A model generated the notes under the pieces. It was given only the letters and a program-made list of their open reading frames with translations. It searched no databases and was not told the DNA's origin. Of a stretch of DNA of 64,000 nt, positions 11,344-22,458 are shown one piece after another (position 1 is the stretch's first letter; every line of letters starts with the position of its first letter). The position numbers and the translations under genes are program-made. Source of the stretch: Wurfbainia villosa (lineage: Eukaryota > Streptophyta > Magnoliopsida > Zingiberales > Zingiberaceae); assembly GCA_025175895.1 (NCBI GenBank), contig CM045987.1, forward strand, positions 112,457,040-112,521,039. Reading direction: 5' to 3'.

Positions 11344-12275
11344 CATCGGTGAAGATGGATGAAAACCCCTCTGCTCGGCAAAGTCACCGTCTGTCCAACT
11401 TCAGAACTTGACTCCGCCGACCAAGGGAAGGATCTTTGGATGGAGATGAAGGGGACACCGCTAGAGTTGCCGGAAAACCACCGCCGGAATCGTTGTGGAA
11501 GAAGCTGTCGCCGCCGCGCGTGAAAAAGGGGAAACAACTGCTCGGTGAAGATGAGGGAATAGGAAATAGGAAATGTCACCGCCGGCCTTGGTGGATGAAG
11601 GGAACGGCCGACGGTGCTTCGGGCGGTGGCGTGGAGAAGATCCGCCGGCGGCATGTGATTGGAGAGGAGGTTGCGCGATTTTTGGAAGAAGAAGAAAACT
11701 GCAGTCTCTGTTTCTGCGCCTGTCGATTCTGTCGATCCGATTTGAGTAAATGTTTGATTAAAGGAATTTTGTTAACCGTCCGATCATTTCGCCCACAAAT
11801 CTCAGCCGTCCAATTGAAGTTAGGGTTTGATTAAGCAATTAATCCATTCAGAAGGCTGTGATCCAACGGCTGTGATTCCTCCGATTTTGAATGGATGGAT
11901 CTGATCCATCTGAAGGGATAATTACGATCGGTCGAATCTGGAGGAAGGGCTCAGATGTTCAGATCAAAATGTATGGACTGGATCTCTCCAGATCTGAATA
12001 GATGACTCAGAATCAGCTACATTCATCGAACGGTACTTAATGCTCAGATCTGATCCGGATCGACGGCTGCGATTGCTCCAATTAGACCCTCACTATATGT
12101 TTCCTACAAAATCACATGAAATTCGTGAAAAATACTAAAATTATAGGAATTAATGCAATTAATCGCAAATAGGCTCAATATGTAAAAACATCCCGAATAA
12201 CAATAATTATCCAATCAAAGAGCCTAAAATATCTAATCCACAAGTAAAAATAGCGCAATAAAAAATGCAGCTATC
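11344..12275 (-). mobile_element. Unassigned 0.93-kb insert in 3-b 5' LTR, perhaps a Ty3/gypsy-type LTR
   Basis: This has no counterpart in the 3-b 3' LTR. The left half is GC-rich and holds a 132-codon open frame (11436-11834) with no family I recognise. The right half, on the minus strand, starts close to GATAGCTGCATTTTTTATTG and reads like the start of some plant Ty3/gypsy LTRs; phrases resembling GACGGCTGAGATTTG, common in plant LTRs, are also present. The flanking 80-bp direct repeats do not fit a 4-6 bp target duplication, so a repair-associated insertion is also possible. The open frame is not claimed as a gene. Confidence 0.4.
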
Positions 12276-12355
12276 AATGTGCCTTGGTGATATAGACTCG
12301 GTTAGCATGACAATAGCCAATAGAAGCACCTGAAGTCTAACATATGGATAAATAA
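12276..12355 (+). repeat. 80-bp direct repeat, right copy
   Basis: Second copy of 11264-11343. LTR sequence continues normally after it. Confidence 0.8.
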
Positions 12356-13312
12356 GTCATGGATAACTTGGAGGGATCCGATAGGTGTGAGGCTGATGGA
12401 GGTGGCTAGAAGGCTTAGGTCTAGGCTAAGGGTGGTCTATCAAGTATGAGGACATCATACTTGGGGTTAAACCTCATTGTTGAGATTTATCAGTCGACTG
12501 GCTGAGTGTTTAACACTCGAAAGTCGAGTTGACTCAAGGATAGTTGACTGCTCGGTAGTCGACTAGAGGCTAGACTGCCAAATCTGCTCTGACAGTCGAT
12601 TGGAGGGATTTCCAATTGACTGGCCATGGGGTAGTCGACGACTACTTGCAGACATACGCACAGAAAGTTCGGTAGATGATTGAGCAGTCGGCTACGGGCT
12701 TGGCAGTGGACTGCTGATAATGGCAGTCGACTGCCAGTGTATATGTTGGTTGAAATGTCAATGTGGATTAAGTCCGTTGTGAGACAACGACACTGTAGGC
12801 AGTCGACTAGTGCCTTTGGGCAATCGACTGCCAGGCAAAAATTCAGGTCGCGTGGAGGCATAAAAGGAGTTGTTCGTGGGGGATTTTGGCCATGATTTCT
12901 TAAGCCATTCTATGGAAGATTTGAGGTGAAATGCTGGTACATTTCAGGGTCCTTCAAGCTCATCCAAGCAACTAGTAAGCAAAGCATTCAAAGCAACCAT
13001 GTGTAAAGTTTTCTTTACGTTGTTTATTGTATTTCATTGTATTTGCTTGTATCTCTTGTATTAATTTATAATCATTTGTACGAGGTTTCTTCACCTCCGA
13101 CGTGTCACCAAGGAGTGTATTAGTGGTGGTGTGCATCACTAGAGCTCATTTGAGCTTGCCTCGTGGAGTAGGAACCCTAGGTTCCGAACCACGTTATATT
13201 CTTGTATTGTGTGTTGCTTATGTGTTGTGTATTTGTATTTATATTTTATATTTCCGCTGTGCTAACCTTGTTGTAGACAAAGAATGAACACAATCGAGCA
13301 ATGAAAATGCGA

Positions 13313-14369
13313 TGTTGGATCGAGAAGCATCGCTAGAGGGGGGGTGAATAGGGAGCGTAAATCTTTTCGTTCGTTCGATCGATATACGAGTATGCACAGC
13401 GGAAACGTAAAAAGACATATTTATTTTTACTTGGTTCATAACCCAACGGTTGCTACTCCAAGGCCCTAACGGTCCTAGACCACATACGGAGGGCAAAGCA
13501 CTATAACGTCTCCTCCTCGTTGGAGGTAGGAGACAACGAACACAAAATCGAAAGTACGAGGATGAGGCAACAAGCCTACCTCACCTCATTACAAATAAAC
13601 ACAAGAATACAATAACAAAATATGTTACTTGTTGCTGCTGTCGACGAAGATCAGAACTTGTCGTCGCGTCGGCGTTATGACGGTGTTGGAGCTTTGACGT
13701 TGTAGGAGCATTTGAGAATAAACTTGATGATGTTTGGAGTTGGAATCCTCCGCTCCTTTTATAGAGTTTGGCCTCTGAATATATCTCCTCATCTTTCGGA
13801 AAAGATCACGAAGTTGTACAAATTTTATCGCGAAGTGACCGCGTCAAACGTTATCCATTTTGACCTAGCGTAAAGGCTGATTCGTCGCCATCACGATCGA
13901 TGTTTTACATCACCAACCGATGAGCATCGATCGCGCCTAATGTCCGAATGATCGCCACCGCCACTTCCCTGCAGTAAAAGGTTAGCACGGAAAATGGTAA
14001 ATGCGACGGTTTCTAACCGTCCGATCTCAACCTAGACCTTCCACAGGAAGTCTTAGTCGGATCGCCACCTACGGTCGTCCCCATATAGAGGACACGACCT
14101 TACCATCTCTCATTCACACGAGCTTACCTCAATACTTACTGTGTCACTTTCGCTTCCGGCCTTTCACTCGATTCCTTTGGCTCCCTCCGAAGTCACTCGA
14201 GTGTCGCCCGACCATCGCGGCTTCCTCTGGGTGTCGCTAGCTTTCAGCTCCAGCTTTAGTACTTTTCTGCACACTCGATTTAGCTCGTGAGATAACGATG
14301 TAAACTTAACTTTGTGTCTTTGCCATAATCAAAACACAGGTTCGATTATTTGGTGCCCCTGCACTAACA
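13313..14369 (-). mobile_element. Family 1 solo LTR, copy 1-B
   Basis: It starts TGTTGGATCGAGAAGC and ends GCACTAACA (plus strand), 1057 bp, with the family 1 TATA box (minus strand CTATAAAAGG, 13755-13764). There is no internal region. The flanks TGCGA and CGCGA differ at one base, consistent with a target duplication, and family 3 LTR sequence continues on both sides. A solo LTR arises by recombination between the two LTRs of one element. Where 1-A has CAGTCGACTG, this copy has CGATCGATG-like sequence (about 13900-13930). Confidence 0.82.
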
Positions 14370-14417
14370 CGCGAAACGCTATTCATCCCCTCTAGCGATC
14401 AACAATTCCTCTACAAT

Positions 14418-14429
14418 TAGTAGCAGAGC
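14418..14429 (+). other. Primer-binding site of 3-b
   Basis: TAGTAGCAGAGC, two mismatches from TGGTATCAGAGC, two bases after the LTR end. Confidence 0.68.
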
Positions 14430-14486
14430 TTGGAACTCTTCATCGGACTCATCGCCATAAGAACAACGCTAGAGGGAAGAAGGAAG

Positions 14487-16145
14487 ATGGAGGAGCCAAG
14501 TATTAGACTAGGTCGTGACATCAACACTCCACCGCCGTATGAATTTTATGGAATTGGGGGCTTTGACAAATGGAAGGAGAGTATAGAAACTTTCCTCATG
14601 ATGAATATCGAAGATTGGTTCATCTTGGTAGAAGGTTTCGAACCACCTAGGGATAAGAAGGGGAATGTTCAAAAATTGAAGAAGAGGACCCAAGAGCAAC
14701 GACAAAAATTCAAGACTGAGATTAAGGTAACAAATTTTTTATAAAATCTAATACCTAATGATATTTTGTGCAAGCTAGGAGATTATATGGATGCTATGGA
14801 GCTTTGGAGCAAGTTGGCAAGATTCCATGAGAAGTCTCACTCGGTCCAAGACAATAAGGAAGAATTCAATGATGAGGAGTGTTCATCCGTTCAAACTCAA
14901 GAAGAATGTGCATCCTCATCCAAAGAGCTTGAGGATTCGGAAATTGAGAGATGCTCAACATCTAGATCGGAAGAGGAAGAATTGGAGGAAGCCTCCATTT
15001 TTAGGATTGAGGGGGAGGAGATTAGATCATTGGAGCTGGAACAAGAACAAGAGCAAGAAGAACCATCAACATCCAGAAGAGATGAAGAAAAAAATTCAGG
15101 TCTAGGTAAGTCAAACACTATAATTAAAAATAAAAATCATATTGTGTGTTTTGAGTGTAGGGAACATGGGCATTACAAGATTAAATATCCAAAATTGGCC
15201 AAGGAGAAAACACTGACACTGAAATTCAATCAAAAGTCTAAGAATGCTAGAGTCCTCACTAGGAAGAGCAAGGAGCACGTGGTGTGCTTCAAATGCTAAC
15301 AACGAGGACACTATAGAATCCAATGCCCTAGGGGGAGGAAGGGAGTTAAGGCAAACCCTAAGGTATATTTCAATAATGCTAGTTCTTTATATAAGGATCA
15401 AAAGCATGCTTTTAATTCACTTACAATTGTGCATAATCATAAAGAGCATGCTAGAAATATATCTTATTGCTTAGGTGGTAAATCTTGTAATTTTAGCGTT
15501 GAGGGCAAATATGGAAATAATAACCCTAAAACAATTCTACTTAGGGAAAATATTAGGAAGGTAGAAGATCACCTAGGCATTAATCCTAAGAAGGGTAGGC
15601 ATATGCCTGGGAAGAATCTTTCCCAAAGGAAGAATGAAAATTTAAAAATTGAGAAATTAGAGTTAGAGAACCAAGCATTGAGGTCAAGGCTTGAGAAATT
15701 AGAGAAGACCCTTAGGAAGATGCAAAATTCAATTCAAGGGTCAAATGATCAAAAATTAAGATCTAGGAGGCAAGAACCATCTAGGGACAAGAAAGGTTTG
15801 AGTCATAAACCTAAGCCCAAGAAAACCTACCATAGTGTTCCATTCGATTATGGAACCATCCATAGGTCTAGAAAAACCAAGGTTACTAGGGAAGTCATCC
15901 CTAAGGTTAACCATGGTGTGTGCCTAGTGGCTAAGGTTTCAAGGAAACCTAGGGAAACCACTAAAAATGTTATAAGGAGAGTTACCCCTAGAATTAACCT
16001 AGGTAAGACCCAAATGACCAAGGCTTCAAAGCCTAGAAGGGTCATTAGGAAGGTATCAAGGGAAGTTATCCCTAGTGAATACCTTACATACCCAAGGAAT
16101 TTTAATAGGTATTGGGTTTCTAGGAGCGTGATTCCATCACGCTAA
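14487..16145 (+). pseudogene. Gag-like gene of 3-b, one frame with two stop codons
   Basis: A single reading frame of 553 codons broken only by TAA at 14742-14744 and TAA at 15297-15299. Start chosen at MEEPS after the short leader. Order: N-terminal copia Gag block (FDKWKESIETFLMMNIEDWF), an acidic Ser/Glu-rich linker, a zinc knuckle CFECREHGHYKIKY whose last cysteine is tyrosine, a second knuckle CFKC-stop-QRGHYRIQC, a coiled-coil segment (LELENQALRSRLEKLEKTL), and a basic C-terminal block with VPFDYGT and YWVSRSVIPSR. The length is close to family 2 Gag (549 residues). It would bind and package element RNA if intact; pol is absent. Confidence 0.82.
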
Positions 16146-16260
16146 ATGGGTTAGGGTGTCAACCCTAAGTGGATGGATAGTTAACCTAACCATAGTAGAG
16201 TTGACACTTTAGGACATCTTCAAGGTTATGTGATACCTTGGAAATGGGGCTTAATTTTTA

Positions 16261-16280
16261 ATCCTAAAGGATTTTAGGAT
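16261..16280. repeat. Conserved hairpin just after gag (3-b)
   Basis: ATCCTAAA-GGAT-TTTAGGAT, an 8-bp perfect stem. Confidence 0.7.
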
Positions 16281-16750
16281 GTGACAATATAATTTGAGAA
16301 GTTTGAAAAATTGATCAAATTGGCATGAATTAGGTCTAGAGGTCATGACGTGTCATTTTGGATTTTTGGCACACTTGGGAGAATTGTGGTTATAACAAAT
16401 TGGGTTTAATCCTAAAAAATGACAATTAGGTTTAAACTTTAGGTATTCTTATACCTTGATAATGTAAAATTGCCATGCTTATGTTTGTCATATACCATGT
16501 CATGATAATGCTTAGGTTTAATTTTAATGTCATGCTTATATTTAGTTTATATTTCTATGTCATAACATCATGATTATTGACACATGCTTTATTTATTATA
16601 TCTTGTATGCCATAATCATCATTCATGCATTTAGGTCAATTAAAATTGATTTAAGGACTATGACATGATTTGAAGTCCCATGTATAAGGGAATCAATTAG
16701 AGTTGCCTAGAAAAATGCATGAAACCTTAGATTAGGAAGAACAAAATTCA

Positions 16751-16808
16751 CATCTCACATTAAATTGACATGTGTGTGTATTGATACACCCTAGACACAT
16801 GTGAGATG
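16751..16808. repeat. Conserved stem CATCTCACA...TGTGAGATG (3-b)
   Basis: Arms at 16751-16759 and 16800-16808. The right arm is followed by TTAGGA, giving the shared block GTGAGATGTTAGGA also found in family 2 (sense strand). Confidence 0.75.
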
Positions 16809-16983
16809 TTAGGAAAATGAGTTAAGTTCAAGGTGCATAGTTCTTGCATCTAGATGAACTCAAACTCATCTTATACCATTGATGGATCATGGAGAAAGCT
16901 AATGTGCAAGTCATGTGCATTGAGCCCATAGATCATAGTCCAATATAAGATTTTAAAATCATTTTGAAAAACCTTGGTGAAGC

Positions 16984-16997
16984 CTATCTTTTGATAG
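16984..16997. repeat. Conserved inverted repeat CTATC-TTTT-GATAG (3-b)
   Basis: A perfect 5-bp stem with a 4-base loop. Confidence 0.7.
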
Positions 16998-17961
16998 CAA
17001 TCACCATTGCTAAAGTTGATATAAAGTAGGGTCAAAACATTGAAGTTATTTTTGTTTTTGAACTTTGTATCAATATCACTATTTAATAAGTATTTTATTT
17101 TTTAAATATTTTTCACCCATAATGATTGATATAAGTAGTATACATATGAATTTTCATAATTTTTTGAATTATATATAATTATTTATGATTTTTCGAATTT
17201 CATTTCTGAACTTGATTTCTGCACAGTGCAGAAATCAGTCGACTGCCGCCTTGGGTAGTCGATCGACATTGAGGACAATCGACTGATTGCTGATCGAGTC
17301 GACTGCCAAGGATGATTTCGGATAAACAATGTTTGTTTAGCCCAATTTCAGCTAATTTAGGCTACCCTAACATTTTCTAACCCTAAGATATCCTTTGAAA
17401 AGCATTGGAAGGGTGAAAATCCATTGGATATGGATTAGGATGTTGTTTAAGGTGAGAATCAACTTTTAAGGTGTGTGAAAGTTCAAGTTTGAACTTTTGT
17501 CCTTAATTAATTTTGATGGTTTAGTGTTCTTATAGGCTTAGGGACTCTCCAAGAACATTGTTGGTACAATGGTCAAGAGGGAGCAAGCCTTTATGGGGAG
17601 ATTATCCATCATGGGATGATGGATGTATATTCCTCAAAGGGGGAGATATGAAGGGGTTTAGAAACCCTCATTGTGCTCACCAAAGGGAGAGAATTGGAGA
17701 AGTGAGGATTGCCTCTCATTTAGTGATATGAGACTTATCACTAGGAAGAGTGAAGACATCCTAGATGTTTTTGGACCAAGGGAGAGATTGTAAGATCTCA
17801 TTGGTATATGAGACATTGATACCTTTGGGGAGTTTTTTTGATGTATGCCAAAGGGGGACAAGTAAGGTTTAAGTTAGATATACCTTCACTATGCTTTAGC
17901 ATTGGAAGTGTTTAAGTTTAGGCTATTATTAGCCTAACCTAAAGGTATTGTCAAACATCAT

Positions 17962-17973
17962 AAAGGGGGAGAT
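17962..17973 (+). other. Polypurine tract of 3-b
   Basis: AAAGGGGGAGAT directly before the 3' LTR. Confidence 0.85.
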
Positions 17974-19421
17974 TGTTGGTGCAATCGACCTAGGTAACGA
18001 TTAACCAGACTCGAGTTTGACTCGAGTAGTATTTTGATGTTTGATAATAGGTTGACTATTGTTTGACAATGGGTCGACTATATGGTTGACATGGGGTTGA
18101 CCATATGATGGAGAAGTCCAAGTGGGACACTTGGCATGGAAAGTCCAAGCATAGGTCTTAGCAATGGTAAAGTCCAAGTCATGGGTACTTGGCAATTGGG
18201 AAGCCCAAGCTTGGGTATTGGCAATTGGAAAGTCCAAGCATGGGTCTTGGCAATTGAAAAGTCCAAGATGTAGTCTTGGCGACATAAGTCCAATGGTTGG
18301 TGGCGTAAAGTCCAAGTGTGTGTCTTGGCAGTGTAAGTCCAAATGTGCCTCGGCGGTGTATACCTGATTAGCATTACAATAGTCGATGGAAGCACCTGAA
18401 GGCTAGCGTTTGGATAAACAAGTCATGGATGACTTGGAGGGATCCGATAGGCGTGAGGCTGATGGAAGTGGCTAGAAGTCTTAGGCTAAGGGTGGTCTAT
18501 AAAGTATGAGGGCATCATTCTTAGAGTTAAACCTCATTATTGAGGTTTATCAGTCGACTAGGATTTTGGACAATTGACTGGCCGAGTGTTTAACACTCAG
18601 AAGTTGAGTTGACTCAAGGGCAACCCACTGGGATTATGACCAGTCGACTGCTCGATAGTCGATTAGAGGCTAGACTTCCGAATGTGCTATGGCAGTCGAT
18701 TGGAGGAATTTCTAGTCGACTGGCCATGGGGCAGTGGACGGCTATGGATGGTAGTCGATTGCTGCTTGTGGACATGAGCACAGAAAGCTCGATAGACGAC
18801 TGAGTAGTCGGCTACGGGCTTGGCAGTCAATTGTCAATGTATCCTTTGGCTAGAATGCTAACGTGGATGAAGTCCATTATGAGACAACAATACTGTAGGC
18901 AGTCGATCGACTGCCAGGCGGAAATCCAAGTCGTTTGGAGGCATAAAAGGAGCTGTTTGTGGGAGATTTTGGCCATGGTTTCTTGAGCAGTTCTAGCGGA
19001 GATTTGAGGTGAAGTGCTGGTGCAATTTAGGGTCATTTAAGCTCATCCAAGCAACCAACAAGCAAAATATTCAAAGCAACCTTGTGTAAAGTTTTCTTTA
19101 CGCTCTTTGTTGTATTTCATTGTATTTGCTTGTATCTCTTGTATTACTTTTGTAATCATTTGTATGAGATTTCTCCACCTTCGGTGTGTCACCGAGAAGG
19201 AGTGTATTAGTGGTGGTGTGTATCACTAGAGCTCATTTGAACTCATCCCCTAGGTTCCGAACCATGTTATATTCTTGTCTTGTGTGTTGCTTGTGTGTTG
19301 TGTATTCGTATTTTGTATTTCCATTATGCTAACCTTGTTGTAGACAAGAACGAACACAATCGAGCAACGAAAACATGAAACACTATTCACCCCCCCTCTA
19401 ATGATCAATGATTCCTCTATA
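17974..19421 (+). repeat. 3' LTR of 3-b
   Basis: It starts TGTTGGTGCAATCGACC and ends CCTCTATA (from CTCTACA), 1448 bp, without the insertions of the 5' LTR. A TATA-like GCATAAAAGG lies at 18941-18950. It holds the CCAAG...CTTGG minisatellite at about 18110-18340 and CAGTCGACT motifs at about 18550-18910. Confidence 0.85.
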
Positions 19422-19426
19422 GGATC

Positions 19427-19960
19427 CGTATCCATTTTTGAAGGACTAGACGAGGTAAACTCTCCTTTAGAAAATAAGTTGTACAATATCATAGCATGCC
19501 TAGGTGGAAAATTAGCTAAGTCTGAGAATTGAGTCGATTTACTTCTTAAGGAAATACAAGTACTTAAGAGCAAGTCAACTCGAAGACTTTAACTTGCCAA
19601 TTTCAAGATAGAGACTCGACTCAAGTTGCAAAGCTTGAGGAAGAGACCTTCGTCTTGAAAAGGCAAGTAGAAGATCTTACCGGAACATTGGAAAGGTTCA
19701 CTTCAGGCTCCAAGTATCTCAACATGATGCTTGGGTCTCAACAAGTCGTGTATAATAAATCCAGACTTGGATACAAAGCTAAGTCAACATACAAGTCATA
19801 CATGTCTTTACTTAGCCGAAACACTAAGAGTCGAGTCCAAGCATGGGTCCCTAAGACTAGCTTAGTCAACCAAGTTGGACCGAATCAATTTTGGATCCCC
19901 AAAGGTCAAATTCACCTTGTGAATAAGACTCATTTGAGCTATTACTTAGGGGGAGCCTAA
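19427..19960 (+). pseudogene. Gag-like gene of 4-b, 3' part
   Basis: Continuation of 9892-10958 after the 3-b insertion. The last 100 codons are open from 19655: a coiled-coil-like stretch, then GSKYLNMMLGSQQVVYNK, RLGYKAK, VQAWVPK and NQFWIPK, ending LGGA-stop at 19960. The same C-terminal pattern is found in copies 1-A and the family 2 genes. In SIRE-type copia polyproteins it precedes the protease; here the gene ends. The first half has stops in all frames. Confidence 0.75.
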
Positions 19961-20440
19961 AATATTTAATAGCTTTACAAAATTAGATTTAAAGTTAATA
20001 CGAGAATTAGAATTCCACATGAAAAATACTTAACATGAGCTTTCAAAGTTGTTACTTTTGCTTAGTATTTATGTTTTGATGTTTGGGGGAATTTATAACA
20101 TTTAAAAGTTTATTCTTGAATATGGAAAGAATTTGTTAAGAGGATAAATGATTTCAAAATTTTATTGATTTGATTGAGGGGGAGAATAATATTTTCAAGA
20201 ATTCTTTTTCAAAATTTGAAAAAGTTGTTTATTTTATTTGGCATATAAAAATATTTTATATTGTTTTGATGTATGTCAAAGGGGGAGAGAATGTAAGGTT
20301 TAAAGTTATAAGTAAATGCATGACTTGTGAAGTTAATGCATTTTTATTGATGTGAACTTGATGCATTTCATGTGAACTTTATGCATTGCATGTGAACTTT
20401 ATATGTTTCTTCTAATTTTAACTGATGTGTTGGCATACAT
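19961..20440 (+). other. Short non-coding region of 4-b
   Basis: About 480 bp, AT-rich, with no gene visible. The CATCTCAC stem of the other families is not apparent. Confidence 0.6.
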
Positions 20441-20455
20441 CAAAAAAGGAGAGAT
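20441..20455 (+). other. Polypurine tract of 4-b
   Basis: CAAAAAAGGAGAGAT, directly before the 3' LTR start TATTGGTGC. Confidence 0.75.
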
Positions 20456-20924
20456 TATTGGTGCAAAGAGCACCACTCCTGAGTTTTGATGTATGAACCA
20501 TGGTTAAAGTTAGGATAAGCTTGTGATCTAATGTGCATGATAAGTGTACAGACTTAACAGTAAAGTCCTAGTAGGTTGTGTAGGTCGGATACCAAGTAAA
20601 AGTCTTGATAGATCAGGAAGATCGGACACCAAACATGAAGTCTAAATGGGTCGAGTGGATCGGATATTTGGTAGAAGACCGATTGGGTCAGGGAGACCAG
20701 ACAGTCGACAGAAAGTCAAGCTAGGTCAGAGAGATTGGACAGCTAGCATGAAGTCCTGATGGGTCAGACCGGATGTCAAGCAAGGTAAGCCAGGCTCGAT
20801 AACCAATAAATAAGCCTCAATTGAAGAGGTAAGGTCGAGTTCTCAGTTGGGGGGGGGGGAGGGGAGGTAAAGGTAAGCATTGATCCAACGCTTACTACTA
20901 CCAAGTGATATTGTAATTTGTTTT
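20456..20924 (+). repeat. 3' LTR of 4-b, first piece
   Basis: Aligns with 8323-8815 of the 5' LTR. It is broken after GTTTT (20920-20924) by element 3-c; the next piece starts after a second GTTTT at 56329-56333. A run of 11 G with one A interruption lies at about 20850-20867. Confidence 0.85.
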
Positions 20925-21376
20925 TGTAGAGGAAATGTTGACCGCTAGAGGGGGGGGGTGAATAGCGTTGATTCGTTGCGTGATGGAATTCAATCGTGCG
21001 CTTGTCTACAAACACGTTAGTACGCAGCGAAATATACAGATAATAAAATAGACAAACACACAAGAACACAACAATATAACGTGGTTCAGAATCAAATGGT
21101 TCCTACTCCACGGATCGAGATCGAACGAGCTCCAGCGATGCGACCACACACCATTAATCAATAATAACTCCTTCTCGACACAAGTCAGAGGTGGAGAAAT
21201 CTCGTACAAATGATCTTACAATAGTAAGAAACAAATACAAGCACGCTACAATACAAATACGAAAGACAAGTAAAGAAAACTTTACAATACTTTGCTTTTG
21301 ATTGCTTGAATGCTTGGTTGCTTGACTTGCACTTGGAGACCCTGATTTGCAGCAACAAATCGCTCCAAAAGCTCTC

Positions 21377-22441
21377 TGTTGGATCGAGAAGCGTCGCTAG
21401 AGGGGGGGTGAATAGCGATCGTAAATCTTTTCGACGTTTCGTTCGAGTAGACAATTAAACGAGTAAGAGCAGCGGAAAATAAAGGAACACATTTATTTTT
21501 ACTTGGTTCACAACCCAGCGGTTGCTACTCCAAGGCCCTATCGGTCCTAGACCGCGTACGAAGGGCAAAACACTATAACGTCTCCTCCTCGTTGGAGGTA
21601 GGAGACAACGATCACAAAAACCGAATGTACGAGGATGAGGCAACAAGCCTACTTCACCTCGTTACGATTAAAATAAAGAATACAATAAAAATAATTACTT
21701 GCTACTGCTGCCGACGAAGGAGATTTGAACTTGTCGTCGCGTCGGCGTTATGACGGCGTTAGAGCGTTGGCATTGTAGGAGCACTTGATGAATAAACTTG
21801 ATGATAATTGGAGTTGGAATCCTCCCCTCCTTTTATAGATTTTGGCCTCTGAATATGTCTCCTCTTTTTTCGAAACAAATCACGAAGTTGTCCAAATTTT
21901 ATCGCGAAGTGGCCGCGTCAAACCTTATCCGTTTTGACCTAGCACAAAGGCTGATTCGTCGCCATCAGTCGACTGATGCCTCCCATCAGTCGACTGATGA
22001 GCATCGATCGGCCTTGATGTCCGGTGATCATTGCCGGCTGCTACTTCCCTGCAGTAAGAGGTTAGCTCGGAAAATGATAAATACGACGGTTTCTGACTGT
22101 CCGATCTCGACCTAGACCTTCTACGGGAAGTCTTAATCGGATCGCCGCCTACGGTCGCCCCCGTAAAGAGGACACGACCTTACAATCTCTCACTCACACG
22201 AGCTTACCTCGATAGTAGCTCTCACTTCCGGCCTTCCACTCGATTCCTTCGGCTCCCTCCGAAGTCACTCGAGTGTCGTCCGACCACCGCGGCTTCCTCC
22301 GAGTGTCGGTAGCCTTCAGCTCCAGCTTTAGCACTTTTCTACACACTTGATTTAGCTCGTGAGATAATGATGTAAACTTAACTTTGTGTCTTTGCCATAA
22401 TCAAAACACAAGTTCGATTATCTAGTGCCCCTGCACCAACA
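21377..22441 (-). repeat. 3' LTR of 1-A
   Basis: It starts TGTTGGATCGAGAAGCG and ends CTGCACCAACA, 1065 bp. TATA box (minus strand CTATAAAAGG) at 21829-21838. CAGTCGACTG at 21965-21974 and 21986-21995. Confidence 0.9.
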
Positions 22442-22458
22442 ATCTCTCCCTTTTTGAT
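22442..22458 (-). other. Polypurine tract of 1-A
   Basis: The minus strand reads ATCAAAAAGGGAGAGAT next to the 3' LTR. Confidence 0.82.

Larger units (their letters stand above)
10959..14415 (+). repeat. 5' LTR of 3-b with two internal insertions
   Basis: It starts TATTGGTGCAATCGACC (TGTTGG mutated) and ends CCTCTACA. Its own sequence is 10959-11343, about 12276-13312 and 14375-14415. Insertions are the 11344-12275 segment and the solo LTR 1-B at 13313-14369. A TATA-like CATAAAAGG lies at 12859-12867 and a CAGTCGACTG cluster at about 12490-12830. Confidence 0.82.
16146..17961 (+). other. Non-coding region of 3-b
   Basis: AT-rich, without credible genes, aligned with the 3-a, 3-c and 3-d counterparts. 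It contains the three conserved inverted repeats of family 3 (16261-16280, 16751-16808, 16984-16997) and a CAGTCGACTG cluster at about 17225-17320, in the same order as in 3-a. Confidence 0.7.
10959..19421 (+). mobile_element. Family 3 gag-only LTR retrotransposon, copy 3-b
   Basis: A plus-strand element complete from LTR to LTR: 5' LTR 10959-14415 (enlarged by two insertions), primer site 14418-14429, gag 14487-16145, non-coding 16146-17961, polypurine tract 17962-17973, 3' LTR 17974-19421. It sits inside the gag of 4-b, whose coding homology continues on both sides. The flanks ATATC and GGATC agree at only three of five bases, so the target duplication is eroded. No pol. Confidence 0.85.

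Noticed and set aside
11436..11834. A 132-codon open frame as a host gene
   Set aside because: No recognisable domain, no splice or promoter context; it lies in an insert that looks like repeat sequence.
20850..20867. G-run as a G-quadruplex
   Set aside because: A single long run with one A, not four separated G-tracts; probably slippage.
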